Of a stretch of 64,000 nucleotides of DNA, positions 35,871 through 48,189 are shown piece by piece. The notes beneath the pieces were generated by a model. The model worked only from the letters and a program-made list of their open reading frames with translations, searched no databases and was not told the origin of the DNA. The stretch comes from Phorcus lineatus (lineage: Eukaryota; Mollusca; Gastropoda; Trochida; Trochidae). Each line of letters starts with the position of its first letter. Within the stretch, counting starts at the first letter, position 1. The translations under genes and the position numbers were made by a program. The DNA lies in NCBI GenBank assembly GCA_921293015.1, contig OV121082.1:48628971-48692970 (forward strand). The letters run 5' to 3'.

Positions 35871-35972
35871 AACAAGTGCTCTCATTGTATGTCATTATCT
35901 GATTGGTTCTTTTTATGCAATTAACAAGTGCTATAATTGTATGTTGTGATCTGATTCGTTCTTAATGCAATT
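35871..35972. repeat. Two-copy tandem duplication, 52 bp
   Basis: AACAAGTGCT at 35871 recurs at 35923; both are followed by a CATTGTATGT/AATTGTATGT, ATCTGATT.GTTCTT and ATGCAATTA series. Confidence 0.8.
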
Positions 35973-38855
35973 ACATATCTGTGTTCAATCTTATATATCA
36001 ATTATTTGATTTCTTTCTTAACAGATAGAAGCAAACATAAAGTTGACAATAATCAACGACTGTTGTTATATGTGAACTTTGCAAATGCCTGTTTTCACAG
36101 TGTTGAATCTTGTGATTCTAAAGGCATATGTATATATGTGTGTGATTGTTATCATATATAGATAGTATAGATCTATTATCCTATAATTAGTTGGTATACA
36201 TTTCACAGGACAACCTCTCTCTTATCTTCATAAACCTGACAAACAAATAGAATTCAAATCATTCCATCATTTTACTCAGATTTCACCAGCTAAAGATGGT
36301 ATCAGTAACTCCTTCTTACTCTAAATCTGAAGATGCTGTACTTAAAATTATCTCAATTGTAACACAAATATATGATTATGAATTGAAACAAACCATTTGT
36401 TTTATTTCATCTGACAAAGATTTTACAAGTTGATCTTCTCCCATACTACAGAACTTTACCTACCGTTATTAACCATTCATATCACATCAAACCATTACCA
36501 AAATATTAGTGATACTGCTTTTGCTCTAAACATTTACACACGTTACAAATTTGAAAATAAGATTAAACAGAATTGCCTAAACTCAATCACAAGCAAACCA
36601 TACATGCCTGAAATGGTATGCTTTTGTACTTATATCTTCAAACTATTCTATCCCTGTGAAGTATGAAATCTATAAAGGTTGATTTCCAATATTGCATGTC
36701 GGTCCCCATTGTGATTTGTGATTGATAGTCGCTAATTACTGATGTCTATCACCCAAGGATGTCCCAAATAGATTCCATTGCAGAGTTAATTCAGAGACTT
36801 TCTGCTTCTTAGCCACCAAGATCTCTTCCCTGAGTTTGGCTTAACAATTTACCTATCTAGATACAGCTGTTCTCAGGTAGCTTCTTGAAGAATTAAAGGA
36901 TTTCACTGCACATTTTTGTAATATTTTCGTCAAAGAATTGTGACATTCCTAACAAAATTATGACAAAAGATGGCAGATTAGTGTTTCATATCTTCACTTG
37001 AATCTTCTTCATGGTTGGCGAGTTTGGAGTGACCTCTTTTTACTGAAATACAACTCTTTACTCAAAGTTGATCTGTAAATTAGAGATCAAGATTATGTCA
37101 AATATACACCATTTCAGGAATACTTCTTTTCTTCACATCATATTTTCCAAATAATCATCATTAAAAGAAACTAGTATTTTGGTAATCAAGTATGTAGAAA
37201 AGAAATTAAATAATCATTCAATGATGATCCAGCTAACAAATTGTCAGTAATGTACCAGCCCTTGAATGTAAATCAAACAATCCAGCTTTATTTCTATCAT
37301 GGTTTCCAAAGAAACAGAAAACTGATCAGCAATACTTTGATAACCAAGTCTGTAATGAAGCTCTGATGGTTGATAGATCTGATATTGGTGTCATAAATAA
37401 TTCACAAGACAAAAGAAACTATGCAACTGTCAATCATAATTGGCATGATGATGAATGATAGCAGATTGTCGCCTATATCCCTTGCCTTGGCCATTTCTTA
37501 TCTGAATATTTAGGATAGCTGAGCTCAACTGGTATTATTATATCTGGGAGCTGATAAAATGATTGGATTTCTGGAGCCAGGGTACAATAGCATAAATGTC
37601 CTGTCTTCATGTCGATTGCAACTTGCAGAGTTTCACAGATCACCAGAAGGGCTTTTTCTGATTTCGTGACAGGCTGATTTAATAACAGGTCTGTTCTACG
37701 TTCATTCATAAAGACTGCGATTGATTACGTGTCCCCATCCGAACATGACCTTGCGTTCAAGGTCAGTGGTTACTAAAGGACATCCTGTGAGTTCATCAGA
37801 TACATATCCCAGACTGCAGACGAAAAAATATCCAATGGATTATGTAATTATTCCAAACCCACTTTGTGTCATTCATAAATCTGTTAATAGTCAAATGGTG
37901 AATGGGACCCTTGTCTGTTAATACTGCTGTGCAGGTCAAATCTTTCAAACTTGCTTAAAAAATTAAATCAGTCAAGTAATTTCCTGCTTTTTCATTTAAT
38001 TCTATAGTTTTAATTGAGAGGTACGGAAGGTTAACAACCTTAAGTTCATTGACATATTTCACACCACTCATCATCCAATGACAATAAATCACATCAATAT
38101 TCAAACATAAACAATGTTAAAAAATCTTAATCAATCAAATTTATCATAAAGAATAGGTTTGTTATAGCTTTTAGTCATACAGAAACAATGCTCTAATTTA
38201 GTATTAAAATAACGAAGAACATTTAAATATTTTGTTTTAAGAAAAATAAAAAACCAGTTTCATCCCTTTTGGAAGCAAAGCTTCTATGAATTGAACTCGA
38301 ATTCAAGTATACATATTTCTTCCTAAATCCAATGTTATGATGGTAATAAATCATAAATCTTCTCGCAGAAAATCATATGCATCTGAAGAAAATTTGATAT
38401 CCAAAAATCACAAGAATGACGAATTCCAAATAGACCCGCCATGAGACTGGGGAAAATGATTTGTTTATTCTCCCTCTACTTTTCTCCACTAAACATGTGA
38501 CAGGGCACCATGTGACAGGGAGGAAATAAAGCCAAAGGGAAAAGGTTCCAAGAAAAATCCAAACAAGAGTATAAGAGCCTGTGCTGAATACGTAATCTTA
38601 ATATGTCATCAGACATCTAAAAAAAATTAAAGAAGCCATTTTAGGTTTAGAAAAGTTTGGCAAGTTAATTGCCTCAGCCATAGGCCATAGGCCTGAGGTT
38701 AAGTATTGTTTAGGACTTCTTTTTTTATTATTTTATACCAAGTATTAAAAAACATTACAGTCACAAATCAGGGACTATATGTAAGTCTAACCTAATATCA
38801 GTAAGTTACTTATTTGGTTCCTGTGAAGTGATAAACCTCCTCCCCACCACAGTGA

Positions 38856-38877
38856 GGGGGAGGGGGAGGTGACGGGG
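38856..38877 (+). other. G-rich run, possible G-quadruplex
   Basis: Two runs of five G separated by single A, then GG and GGGG. Only three tracts have three or more G, so a three-tier quadruplex would need a bulge; a two-tier fold is possible. It is striking in an A+T-rich background and is preceded by a C-rich CCTCCTCCCC that could pair with it. Confidence 0.4.
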
Positions 38878-39446
38878 TACTTCTACTTCAGGACACTCAA
38901 AGACTCCCCACTTGGACTCATACTAGCTCCCAGCAAGAAATGAATACGAATAAATGGGCAGTCATCTTGTCAACATGGTCTACATTGTTTATGGTAGAGA
39001 TATTTGTGAATATATTAAACCATATTGTCCACATCAAAGAAGGACACTTATATCTATGTACATGTATATGACAGCTTTCTGAAGTTTAGTTTCAGGAGAA
39101 GTTAAAGAGCATTATGTTTCTATTCAAGTTTCAGAAAGGTTAGCTCGATATTCAACTGTGAGTTCATTCATTTTACCTATTTCATAATCAGACGTTAATG
39201 ACACCCTAAAAATAATAAAAGATATGATTTAGCACTGTACAGAGCTTCTCTGGTTTTGAAAATGACATATCAATAATCTTCACACAAGCTTACGACCCAA
39301 AAATGCAACATTTCAATTCAAATGTTCAATAATCTTTATAGGCCAATTTGAAATATCAATCAGTGATACAAATAGAGCAAGAAATCGGTGGACGCTAGTC
39401 CATAATATTTTCAAAAGCTACATTGATCTTTCTTTCCTTTGATTAG

Positions 39447-39649
39447 ATGTCAATTTGGTTCAAACCTCAGAGCAAGATGTGACTTTATACCGGAATGTTC
39501 AGTCAGATCTGAGAGACTTTCTGGAGGGAGACATCTGCTCACAAGATGGCCACCCCACAGAAACTAGGCGTGTCCTCAGGTCTGATCATGTGACCCACTT
39601 CAGTTGCTGGGGATCTCTCCTCTACGGTATCAGCAGAACTAAGTTCTAA
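39447..39649 (+). CDS. Candidate exon, terminal or internal
   Basis: Plus strand: an excellent acceptor (GATCTTTCTTTCCTTTGATTAG) opens a frame VNLVQTSEQDVTLYRNVQS, then DLRDFLEGDICSQDG and onward, to a TAA at 39647-39649 (67 codons). If internal, it could end at CTCAG|GTCTGA (39579), leaving two bases that fit the exon at 41138. On minus, 39539-39739 is an open 66-codon frame, so the opposite strand remains possible. No family recognised. Confidence 0.42.
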
Positions 39650-40161
39650 TATGTTTACTAAGATGTGTCCATTGACAACACTTTGGACTTCTACCATAAA
39701 CAACTTCACTGAAGCATTCTCGCTTTGGTGATTGAACATTTGATCAAAAGTCTTTTCTCATTGAAACACAGATTTTTACTTGAATAACATTCCATATTAA
39801 ACTTTGTAATCTGAAATCTTCTTGTGCCTATTGTCATTATTTTAAATACTAAGTTAGACATAATCATTCAATATCACAGAAGTCCTTTAATAAATACACA
39901 AGACAAGTAGCCAACATATGAGCTTTGTTCAGAAAACACCAATCATTCACCTGTTTCATAAGTGACAAGAAAACAAATATGTCTGGACTGATGGTAGAAC
40001 CAAATTGTGTCTTCAGCATCCTAGTTTCTGTCTTCCATGAATTGTGACAAATTGGACCCTACTATCATTAGATTCAATGTTGTAGACATGGAATATCCAC
40101 TTTCCCAAGTGACCAAGACATCTGACGTCCTATATGTGACAGTTACATGACAGCATGGACA

Positions 40162-40472
40162 CTTGATCCATCTTCCCCCACCCCTGTCACTAACTACAAC
40201 ACCAACCCTTGCACCCTGACCCCCTCTCTACACCAAGGGTGTCAAACATCCATCTTGTCCATCGTCCCCCACCCCTGCCCCTAACTACAACACCAACCCT
40301 TGCACCCTGACCCCCTCTGTACACCAAGGGTGTGAAAAATCCATCTTGTCCATATTCCCCCACCCCTGCCGCTAACTACACCAACCCTTGCACCCTGATC
40401 CCCTTTCTACACCAACCCTTGCACCCTTACCCCCTCTCTACCCAAGGGGTGTCAAACATCCATCTTGTACAT
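40162..40472 (+). repeat. C-rich minisatellite, period about 90 bp, about 3.4 copies
   Basis: Units run CATCCATCTTGTCCAT, CCCCCACCCCTGCC, AACTACAACACCAACCCTTG, CACCCTGACCCCCTCT, CACCAAGGGTGTCAAA. The marker ATCCATCTT occurs at 40166, 40248, 40339 and 40458; the last interval is longer because a sub-block (CACCAACCCTTGCACCCT) is duplicated inside. The plus strand is strongly C-rich and G-poor. A plus-strand frame through it (40332-40559) is a by-product. Confidence 0.9.
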
Positions 40473-41137
40473 GTGAACGTATCAAACAATGGACAGCTAA
40501 TTTGGTACAAGAGTTTTTGCCTTAATCTCCTTGGTTTAGGACTCTGGTACTTATACTGATGTAAAAATCATGTAAGTAATGAGCAATGTCTATATCTTTA
40601 AAAAAAATATTTCAGTTGCACAGTACATCTACAACAATGTCTTCGGGTGTATCATATGCATTAGAAAATGTCCGTTTTACATCTAAAATAATGTTGTCTA
40701 TTGTAAGAACACTACTAAAGGCTGAATTTTTGCCAAAGCAGACCAAAACTATGTCCTCACTCACTTAATTGTATTAAGCATTTTCAATCAATGTTTTAAG
40801 TTGCAATGTACATGGTTTATACTTATCAGAAGATAGAACAACCTTTTTGTAAAAATTCATAAGTACTCTCTTTCCAAATGATAAGTTATAAATGTCATGA
40901 AAACATTATTTCTCCAAAAAGATTATGATTAGTTGATTATTATCTGTCGCGTATGACTATTTATATGTTATCTTAGCTATCCTTGAATTTAAGATTCTAT
41001 CTCTTTCTTTTCTTATCTTATCTCCTACAAATGACAATCCTTTATCAAGTGACTCTTTATACATCATAAAGCAGAGTATGAACTAGAGTAAATAGCTAGA
41101 CTCTAGATCATTCTATATTACACCTATTGTACTGCAG

Positions 41138-41231
41138 GCTGTCCTGCAAAGGGACCTGGGATGTCAACATGAATATAATGCAAGCTCTTGTCAGCTATTG
41201 GAAAACTGGCAAACTGCCCGAGTTTTCCCGG
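41138..41231 (+). CDS. Candidate internal exon, strong splice sites
   Basis: Plus strand: acceptor ACACCTATTGTACTGCAG and donor CCCGG|GTAAGT bracket 94 bases that are open in two frames. One reads LSCKGTWDVNMNIMQALVSY then WKTGKLPEFSR (exit phase 0); the other reads AVLQRDLGCQHEYNASSC then QLLENWQTARVFP. With the first, the phases fit the exon ends at 39579 and 51468. G+C is above the local level. It is one of the two best exon signatures in the window, though the product is unknown. Confidence 0.5.
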
Positions 41232-41318
41232 GTAAGTGGAGCATCTATATGAAGAGTGTAGGTACACAACAAGCACCTTGCCGCAGTCCTTTACCCAACT
41301 CAATGAACCACCCGCTTT

Positions 41319-41345
41319 CAGCTAGCACTATTATCAAGCTAGCTG
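41319..41345. repeat. Short inverted repeat CAGCTAGC / GCTAGCTG
   Basis: Eight-base perfect arms with an 11-base spacer in a patch of raised G+C just downstream of the donor at 41232. Confidence 0.5.
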
Positions 41346-41817
41346 CCTTTCATTGCTCAACAAGTTTTGCTGCATCAGCGAAATTTCCAACCTGCAGACT
41401 TACACGTGACGAGGATTGAACTCTTCCTTATGGGTCATCTTACCGAATCTTTTTTAAAATTTAAAAAGATGAAGGTGTACAAAAAAGAGAAATAATAGAA
41501 ATCATATTTTTGTCTTTTGAGGCATTTAGAAATCATGTAAGATTTCATGTTATTATGTGATTTGGAATTTTAATGAAATATCAAGATACACATTTATCTC
41601 TGAACAGTAAAAAATGCCACCCACGTGAAGTTTTCCCAAAGTGACTTGACATCCAACATCACACCATATTCATTTACATATATGATAATAAAGATGCACT
41701 TGCAAAGGCGGTTAAATATTATCCAAAGGTAAAAAGATATTTTTCAAAGCTGAAGAGTGTATGTATTGCTAACCATGGAGACTTAACATTTAATACTAAT
41801 TCTAATTATCAATCTTA

Positions 41818-42168
41818 ATGATATATCAAAGTAAAATTAAGATTAAACTCGAAGCAAATTTATCACTAAACTTTAGAAACTATCCTCGAAAAATTTTACT
41901 GCATAAACTTAGTAATGATTTGTTAAGACACATTCATACTGTACCAAATTTCAATAGAGCGAAACTAAATTTAAAATTATGGAATAATAAAAAGAAAAAA
42001 CTGACGCATGAAATAAAAGCTCTTAAGCAGTTTTACCCACAACTAACAAGTGGTTACTCAAGAGAAAATCATTATGCATTCAATGTATCAACAAACGCTG
42101 CAAAACTGATTTATACAAAAAAAATTGACCAAAATAAACTATTTCATGTTGAAAATCTAAACAAATGA
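41818..42168 (+). other. 116-codon Lys/Asn-rich open frame, doubtful
   Basis: Open from ATA at 41818 to TGA at 42166-42168 in very A+T-rich DNA, where stops should be dense. It reads, in part, HEIKALKQFYPQLTSGYSR. No splice sites, no family and no upstream context. It may be a decayed mobile-element frame or chance. Confidence 0.15.
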
Positions 42169-42405
42169 TCTGTATTAGAGAACTCTTTAATGTTGAAGAT
42201 AGGATTATCAGTCACTTCAGAACTCTTCAGTGTTAGAGTACATGATTACAGCTGAGAGACAGTCCTTGTTAACATAGTGTAGTTTAACAGTTATACAACA
42301 CAATGCATGGACCAGACTGCTTATATATAGCACTTAAACTACTAGTATATAGGTATTTAAGTTGTGATCAGTGTCATGGGTGTACAGCATAATGTTAAAC
42401 AGATT

Positions 42406-42435
42406 GATTATCTACCTTCATCTACATAGATAATC
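42406..42435. repeat. Hairpin, 9-bp perfect arms
   Basis: GATTATCTA (42406-42414) mirrors TAGATAATC (42427-42435). It lies next to a short CpG-rich patch (42456-42510) with GTCGCGAC and CCAAT. Confidence 0.5.
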
Positions 42436-43768
42436 TGATCTAGTGACCTAGAGCAAAGTGTCGCGACCAATAGGATACGAGTCGCCACTTATGTTGGCAG
42501 GCGGCCAAATCACCTCCGATAACACACATAGAAGCATCTTTTTTATTCTTATCTGTAATTTTTATTTTTGACATCAGTTTGTTACGGAGATTACAACTGA
42601 TAGCACTTATCGCTCATTAAATCACATCAATTAGTCAGATTTGTGACAGTTTGTTTAAATTCAAAACTGATGTCAATGAAACAATTTTGAGGCAAAAGTT
42701 GATTGAACTTTGCTGGGTAAAATGCACACAACATCGAAAAGAAATAGATCATATCTACTTAAATGAACCCAGTAAGCTTATAAGAATAAAAGGGCCGACT
42801 TTCCATTAAAGCTAAATTTTAAAAATATTTTCAACACTTACTGTAGTTATCTCTCATTACATTAAAAAATAATTTCCTTTTCTAGACCTTGGAACACTTT
42901 TCAAAAAAGCCCAAAAAAGCTTGAAAACCAGAAAGAACTCTTACACCAAATCTGGCGTTTATTTACTTTGCTTACTGTGTAAACCCATATGGAGAAACCT
43001 GTAAAAATTTACACTCGTGCAAGGAAATGGACCAAAAATTCCCCCTTGTTGTTATCTTACACAACACATCATTGACCTGTAGGAGAGAACAGACGTATTT
43101 ACATATCATGTCTCTCTGATAAAAGAGTCAGCAGACCCTTCCTGATAACACAAGTCTCACGCCACCATAGATATCACACTGACCTTCACTTTCATACAGT
43201 GAAAACGAATATCATTAATTTCATTTAAATTTCTTTTCCATTGAATTCTACTTTCATAGAGAGATATTTAATATCATCAAGCTGCATTTAAATTTCTTTT
43301 CCTTAAAATTTGCACATTTACATTGATATTTACTTTAGCAATGACAAACAAAACCTATTTTCAAAAAGAGATTTTGCATTTAAAGATACAAGCTTTTACA
43401 CTTTGATTGACAAGCGCAACACAAAAAAAGCATGTGAAAAATTCACCACATAAGAAGTACTTGGCATGTAAGTGTTCTACAATAAGCTAACAATATATAT
43501 ATTCTGATTTAATTGACTCTGTTATTTATCACATATAACTTGCATAAATCAATTCAGAATTATATCTATTTACACAATCTGCAAGTGGTACCATAAATAA
43601 TTTACAGGTGTGAAGCACTGTCCATGCCTCTCATGATTACACAGCCTCCCTTTCAAATGTAAAATACATTTTGTAAGGTGGAAACAGCGTTGTGCAAGTC
43701 AAATATACAGAAATTTAACTGGAGTCCCCTTCAGTGAACATAGAGCTCTGTAATTAGGTACAGTAAGA
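42436..43768. other. No gene; possible 3' untranslated region and downstream
   Basis: If the minus-strand exon at 43769 is terminal, this interval would include its 3' UTR. An AATAAA on minus occurs near 42958. Otherwise only A+T-rich sequence is seen. Confidence 0.35.
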
Positions 43769-43992
43769 CTATAAATCATACAGCTCTGCAGCTCTTGTAA
43801 ACCTATCCACAATGTGACCAGGCAGGCTCAGAGTGTGGAGCAATGTCACAAGATCAGTGTTAATAAAACTTTGATCAAAACCCATGTCAGCATTGTGACA
43901 GAGATAAATGGCGTTATTATCTTCGAGGACAAGATGTCCTTTCTCGCTCCAGGCTGACTTCATCTTCAAACCACCTGTTGAGTTTACTAGGA
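43769..43992 (-). CDS. Candidate terminal exon, 73 codons
   Basis: Minus strand: acceptor GCATCTCCCTGCCCTAG; the exon takes two bases to finish a codon, then reads LVNSTGGLKMKSAWSEKG, continues through AIYLCHNADMGFDQSF and LVTLLHTLSLPGHIVD, and ends FTRAAELYDL and a stop. The frame looks strongly protein-like, with balanced charged and hydrophobic residues and CpG in the codons. It joins in phase to the 31-base exon at 48159-48189. A donor-like GTTTAC inside (near 43811) is weaker than the terminal reading. I cannot name the family. Confidence 0.5.
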
Positions 43993-46769
43993 CTAGGGCA
44001 GGGAGATGCACTACAGCCAATATTTATTTACAACAAGTGCAGAATATTTTTTTAAAACTTGTCTAACGATTAGGAAAGTAGGAGAATATGTGTCTCAAGT
44101 CATTGATTTTTTTACCTAAATGTATTAAATGAATTCATATTCCAACTATCTGTTTGACCAAGACAAGGGCTTGCTCTCACTTTGTATAAAACACACATAC
44201 ATCAAATATATCACATTAGGCGACTTTCTCTCTCTCGTTACTTCATTTTAGCAAAAATGAATTAAAACATAAGTAGAATTTTGCTCTGTACCTCATAAAA
44301 CATTTTTCAGACTTCTTGTAAAAGATAAATAAATGATGTCAATATTTCAACTGTTAACCACTTGTTGAGTAACCAGGTTTGAGGAAATGTGCTGCATCCA
44401 TTCTATGCTCATTTGTATAGGATTATACTGACCTGGCTTGCATATGCTCTCAAACTTACACCCAAGTAGCCTAGTAACTATCTAAATTTGACTTTGACAA
44501 GGTAATGCTATTTCTCCATATTTATTCACATAAATATATTGACTTGACAAGATAATGAGATGCACTACCTACAACAAGTTAAGAGATGTACTGTCTCTGC
44601 TTTCTTACTTTGTCTCAAATATTTCTTTCTCATTTTGCTTAAAGATGGTCAAATAAAATATTTCATTTCATGTCTTATTGATTTGTTAAACTTCTCCGAC
44701 TCAAAAGCTACTTACACAAAAACTTTGAAAAAGCTTTGCTCTTATGAAACAAACTTTGATGTTGAAGTACATTGTGCTGAGTAGCTATTGAAAATATAGC
44801 TTTGCTTATTTATTTATGATAATGATCAATCTATACTGAAAGTACTTTCAGATCACAAAACTAGTTCAAACACTTCAAAAGGTCTGTTCTTATCGCCTTA
44901 AGATATGACACAATATACCTTATTTCAAACAAATATAATTCTGATATCCTTAATTTTGATACTGCCTGTTTTTTCTGTATGGGTTTTTGCTTAGCAACAT
45001 CAACATTTTAGCTTTCTCCAGCAAGTTTGGAACACACAGATGGTCCTATACATTTAAAATGTGCTATATCCTAAAAATGGACTCAACAAGATTGTCAATA
45101 TTACCTTATTTTTAATTTGTATAATCCTACAAATTACATCAGGTAATATAGCAATATCATTCAAGACATTTCACAATTGTCATTGCAAACTTATTTCAAA
45201 CATAAATATTTCTGACATACAAAACCTTTCACTTGAATACTCAGTATGATTCAAGAACTAGTACAAGGGATAACATGATGATACGGATCTCTACAATTTG
45301 CCTACTTGTTTCTGGAGAGGTCTATGTCAGATATTGAATTATTGCTATGATAAGTTATCAGATAAAGTAATAGAGTATACACCCCATCCTGCTGGGAAGG
45401 TCTATATCAGATGATGGGAGTGAGTAGTTAATAGTTATCTGCATGGCAATGAACTTGCTGTATCGCCTGATATTTTCTCTAATGTGGGAAACTTTTTCTT
45501 TGCAGGCACACATGTGAAACAACTCATTCACAGAACTATAATGTGTTCTGCTTATATATCATTTTTAAACAAATGTACTTATTGCCTTTTACTTGAGGTC
45601 ACACATCCTAAAATTTGCTTTTTTTTACTTCTTGTAATTTCACTTTGAGAGTAATTCCTGTGGAAAAGTCACACATAAATTTGGGTTATTATCAGAAAAG
45701 CTTAGTGACAGATATCAACTAATTTATTAACAATATTGCATTCAACATTAGGTACAATTCATAATATATTTGAAATTAAACTAACGAAAGAAGATAATAC
45801 ACTTTTTTATATGCTTTACTTAACTGACCTACTTTTTATTGCTATCATTTCTTTTATTATCATTTTCTTTCTTTTCCTTTATTTTATTATATAGATTCTT
45901 GGAGTAAAAAAAGACTGCTACATGATATAAGTCCATCAATAATATTCACATTTCAACCTCATGAAATAACCTTTTGATTAAAAATACCATACAAGTTGAA
46001 CTTTCTTATAGCCAAAAGGCCTAAAAGTATATTTTAAACGTTCTGTTTTTAGCTTAGAATTTTCAATGAGAAACTGTCTCCTTTAGCTTCGAGTCTATAT
46101 ATCCTTCTCAACTTATGCAAGTATAGCTGTCAGACTGTTTTCCAAGGTGCAAACTATTCAAAAAATAGTCCAATGCCTTAGGCTAGGACATCAGGAACAC
46201 AACCGCTTGTTCAGAGATTTCACATCCAATTTTAATGTCAGATCAACAGTGACAGATACTGGACTTTTTATCATAAATTATGTTCATAAATTTCTTGAAA
46301 TATAAAGACTCTCATAAATAGTGTTAACACAAGGTCAAAACATAATATTTGACAGCCTTAACATTATAATAAGATATATTTGAATAAAATAAATATAAAT
46401 CTTTTACTTTGGATTTCATTTTATATGACAAAGTGTAGGTATTTAAAATGAGAAAACAAATTGTCATCTATAAAACTCTTAAATTAATTAACCAAATTAC
46501 TTTAGGAATAAATGCTGAAATATGATTGAAAAGTTATTATCTCTTTGATACCTTTTATTATTGTCACAATGTTTAAATATTTCTGTCCATTATAATTTGA
46601 ATGACTCATTTTTTTCTCTTATTAAATTCACCAAAATCTAGAAATCCTTTCCTATAGATCAGCTTGTCATGAATAAATCCCCTCATTTACAATCAGTCAA
46701 TGTTTAAACTAAGAAGATCCCTGCAGACGTTTCCCACACCAGCCTAAACACAGGTATAGACTTGCAAAC

Positions 46770-46862
46770 CCAACACACAAATCAGTAAGGTCTCAAGCAT
46801 TCCCCTTGCCATACACCAACACACAAATCAGTAAAGTCTCAAACATGCCCCTTGAGGTATAA
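46770..46862. repeat. Two-copy tandem duplication, 46 bp
   Basis: CAACACACAAATCAGTAA at 46771 recurs at 46817, followed in both by GGTCTCAAGCAT/AGTCTCAAACAT and CCCCTTG. Confidence 0.85.
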
Positions 46863-47648
46863 ACCAACCTTCCATACTTTCAACTTTGTAGTCAAGATTT
46901 GGTCTAACCTTGATTCTGATAAATACCTCCCTTATCATGATAGGTATTACATCAGGATTACCCAGAAGCTCTAGCATGTTTGCTTTACCTAATTTTTTAT
47001 GCATTCTTTTGCAGGTGTTAAAGATGGAGTTGCTTGTATTTTCTTACTTTTAAGTATACTACTAGATCATGAAAATTTTACAGTATTATCATCTCTGACG
47101 ATAGCTGTCATTTTAACCGTAGATTTTGGTATATACTTTATTTATTCAAACTGCCATTTAACCTACTTGATCATGTGAGCTAAAAAATTAATTGTAATGG
47201 TATTTACATAAAACATTGTCAATTTTATAACTTGATTGATATATTTTACTTAGAATTGCTATAAAACTATGGTAACAAAATATAAATGAGAAGTAGTCAA
47301 GGATACATATTTATTATTAATTTGATGGCAAGAAATACCTACTAGATATTAATAACTTTGTCTATACTGATTTAATTTGTGAAAAATCTTGAATATATTT
47401 TCAGACTAAGAAAGCTTTATATTGTAACATTCAATAGTTGAAAATTTTGAAAACATCATAAACGTTACTCTTGATCCTCAAGCACGAAAAATGTTTTTTG
47501 AGATGTTGACATCAGGACTGTAACTTGACTTCAGGCTTTACATGCGACTCTGCTATTTGAATCATTTGATCAACTAAAATGTACATTCCTATCAGGGATT
47601 TAATTTTGGAAAAAATCAGTTTATACATGACTGTTATTAGTAAATGGT

Positions 47649-47797
47649 TATAACATTTTGTAACAGGTTATTGAGAATAACATTTTGGAACAGGTTATTG
47701 AGAATAACATTTTGGAACAGGTTATTGAGAATAACATTTTGGAACAGGTTATTGAGAATAACATTTTGGAACAGGTTATTGAGAATAACATTTTGGT
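47649..47797 (+). repeat. 27-bp minisatellite, about 5.4 near-identical copies
   Basis: TAACATTTT starts at 47651, 47678, 47705, 47732, 47759 and 47786, a constant 27-base step. Only the first unit differs (GTAACA for GGAACA). Every unit contains GTTATTGAGAATAAC, a hairpin with six-base arms and a GAG loop. The near-identity indicates recent expansion. Confidence 0.95.
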
Positions 47798-48158
47798 TTA
47801 TTTACACCTACCAATGACATAAATGAGAGCGCACAATCGGTAAAATAAAACAGGAAATAGAAGTAAAGCCATTCATCAGAGGTACAATTATGCAAAGCTT
47901 TGCTACAGCATTCCAAGGCACTGTTTTTTTAGTCTTATCACAAATTATTTGTAAATGTTGTGATATTCTAATCATACACATAGTTAATTTTTATAATGTA
48001 AAATTAGTGCAAGTACAGCACCTTTTTTATGCTATTTTCTTTCAAACAAAATGGGGGATTGGATGCCTATAGGTCAGTCTCTTTAAAACAATGTTTCTTG
48101 TTTCAATGCATATAACTCATATATTGAAGTAGATATAAGTAAGTAAAAGAAAACTTAC

Positions 48159-48189
48159 CACCAGTTAATGCAGGCAGCTGTTGGCCCAT
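48159..48189 (-). CDS. Candidate 31-base exon
   Basis: Minus strand: a very good acceptor (GTGCTTTATGATTCTGCTTCAG) and a strong donor (GGTG|GTAAGT) bracket 31 bases. In phase 0 it reads MGQQLPALTG and leaves one base, which joins the two bases opening the exon at 43992. A second frame (GPTAACINW) is also open. Short, but both splice sites are close to consensus. Confidence 0.4.

Larger units (their letters stand above)
31784..39446. other. Long A+T-rich stretch, intron or intergenic
   Basis: The 96-codon minus frame at 35474-35764 and the 78-codon minus frame at 37473-37709 (containing TLQVAIDMKTGHLCY) look protein-like by eye but lack good acceptors. The remainder is simple A+T-rich sequence apart from the duplication at 35871 and the G-rich run at 38856. 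Confidence 0.45.
43993..48158. other. Probable intron with minisatellite and duplication
   Basis: A+T-rich throughout apart from the repeats at 46770 and 47649. No exon-like stretch with good splice sites was found on either strand. Confidence 0.4.

Noticed and set aside
37473-37709. 78-codon minus frame that looks protein-like
   Set aside because: No convincing acceptor or donor, and frames of this length are expected many times by chance.
40332-40559. Pro/Thr-rich plus-strand frame
   Set aside because: Generated by the C-rich minisatellite.
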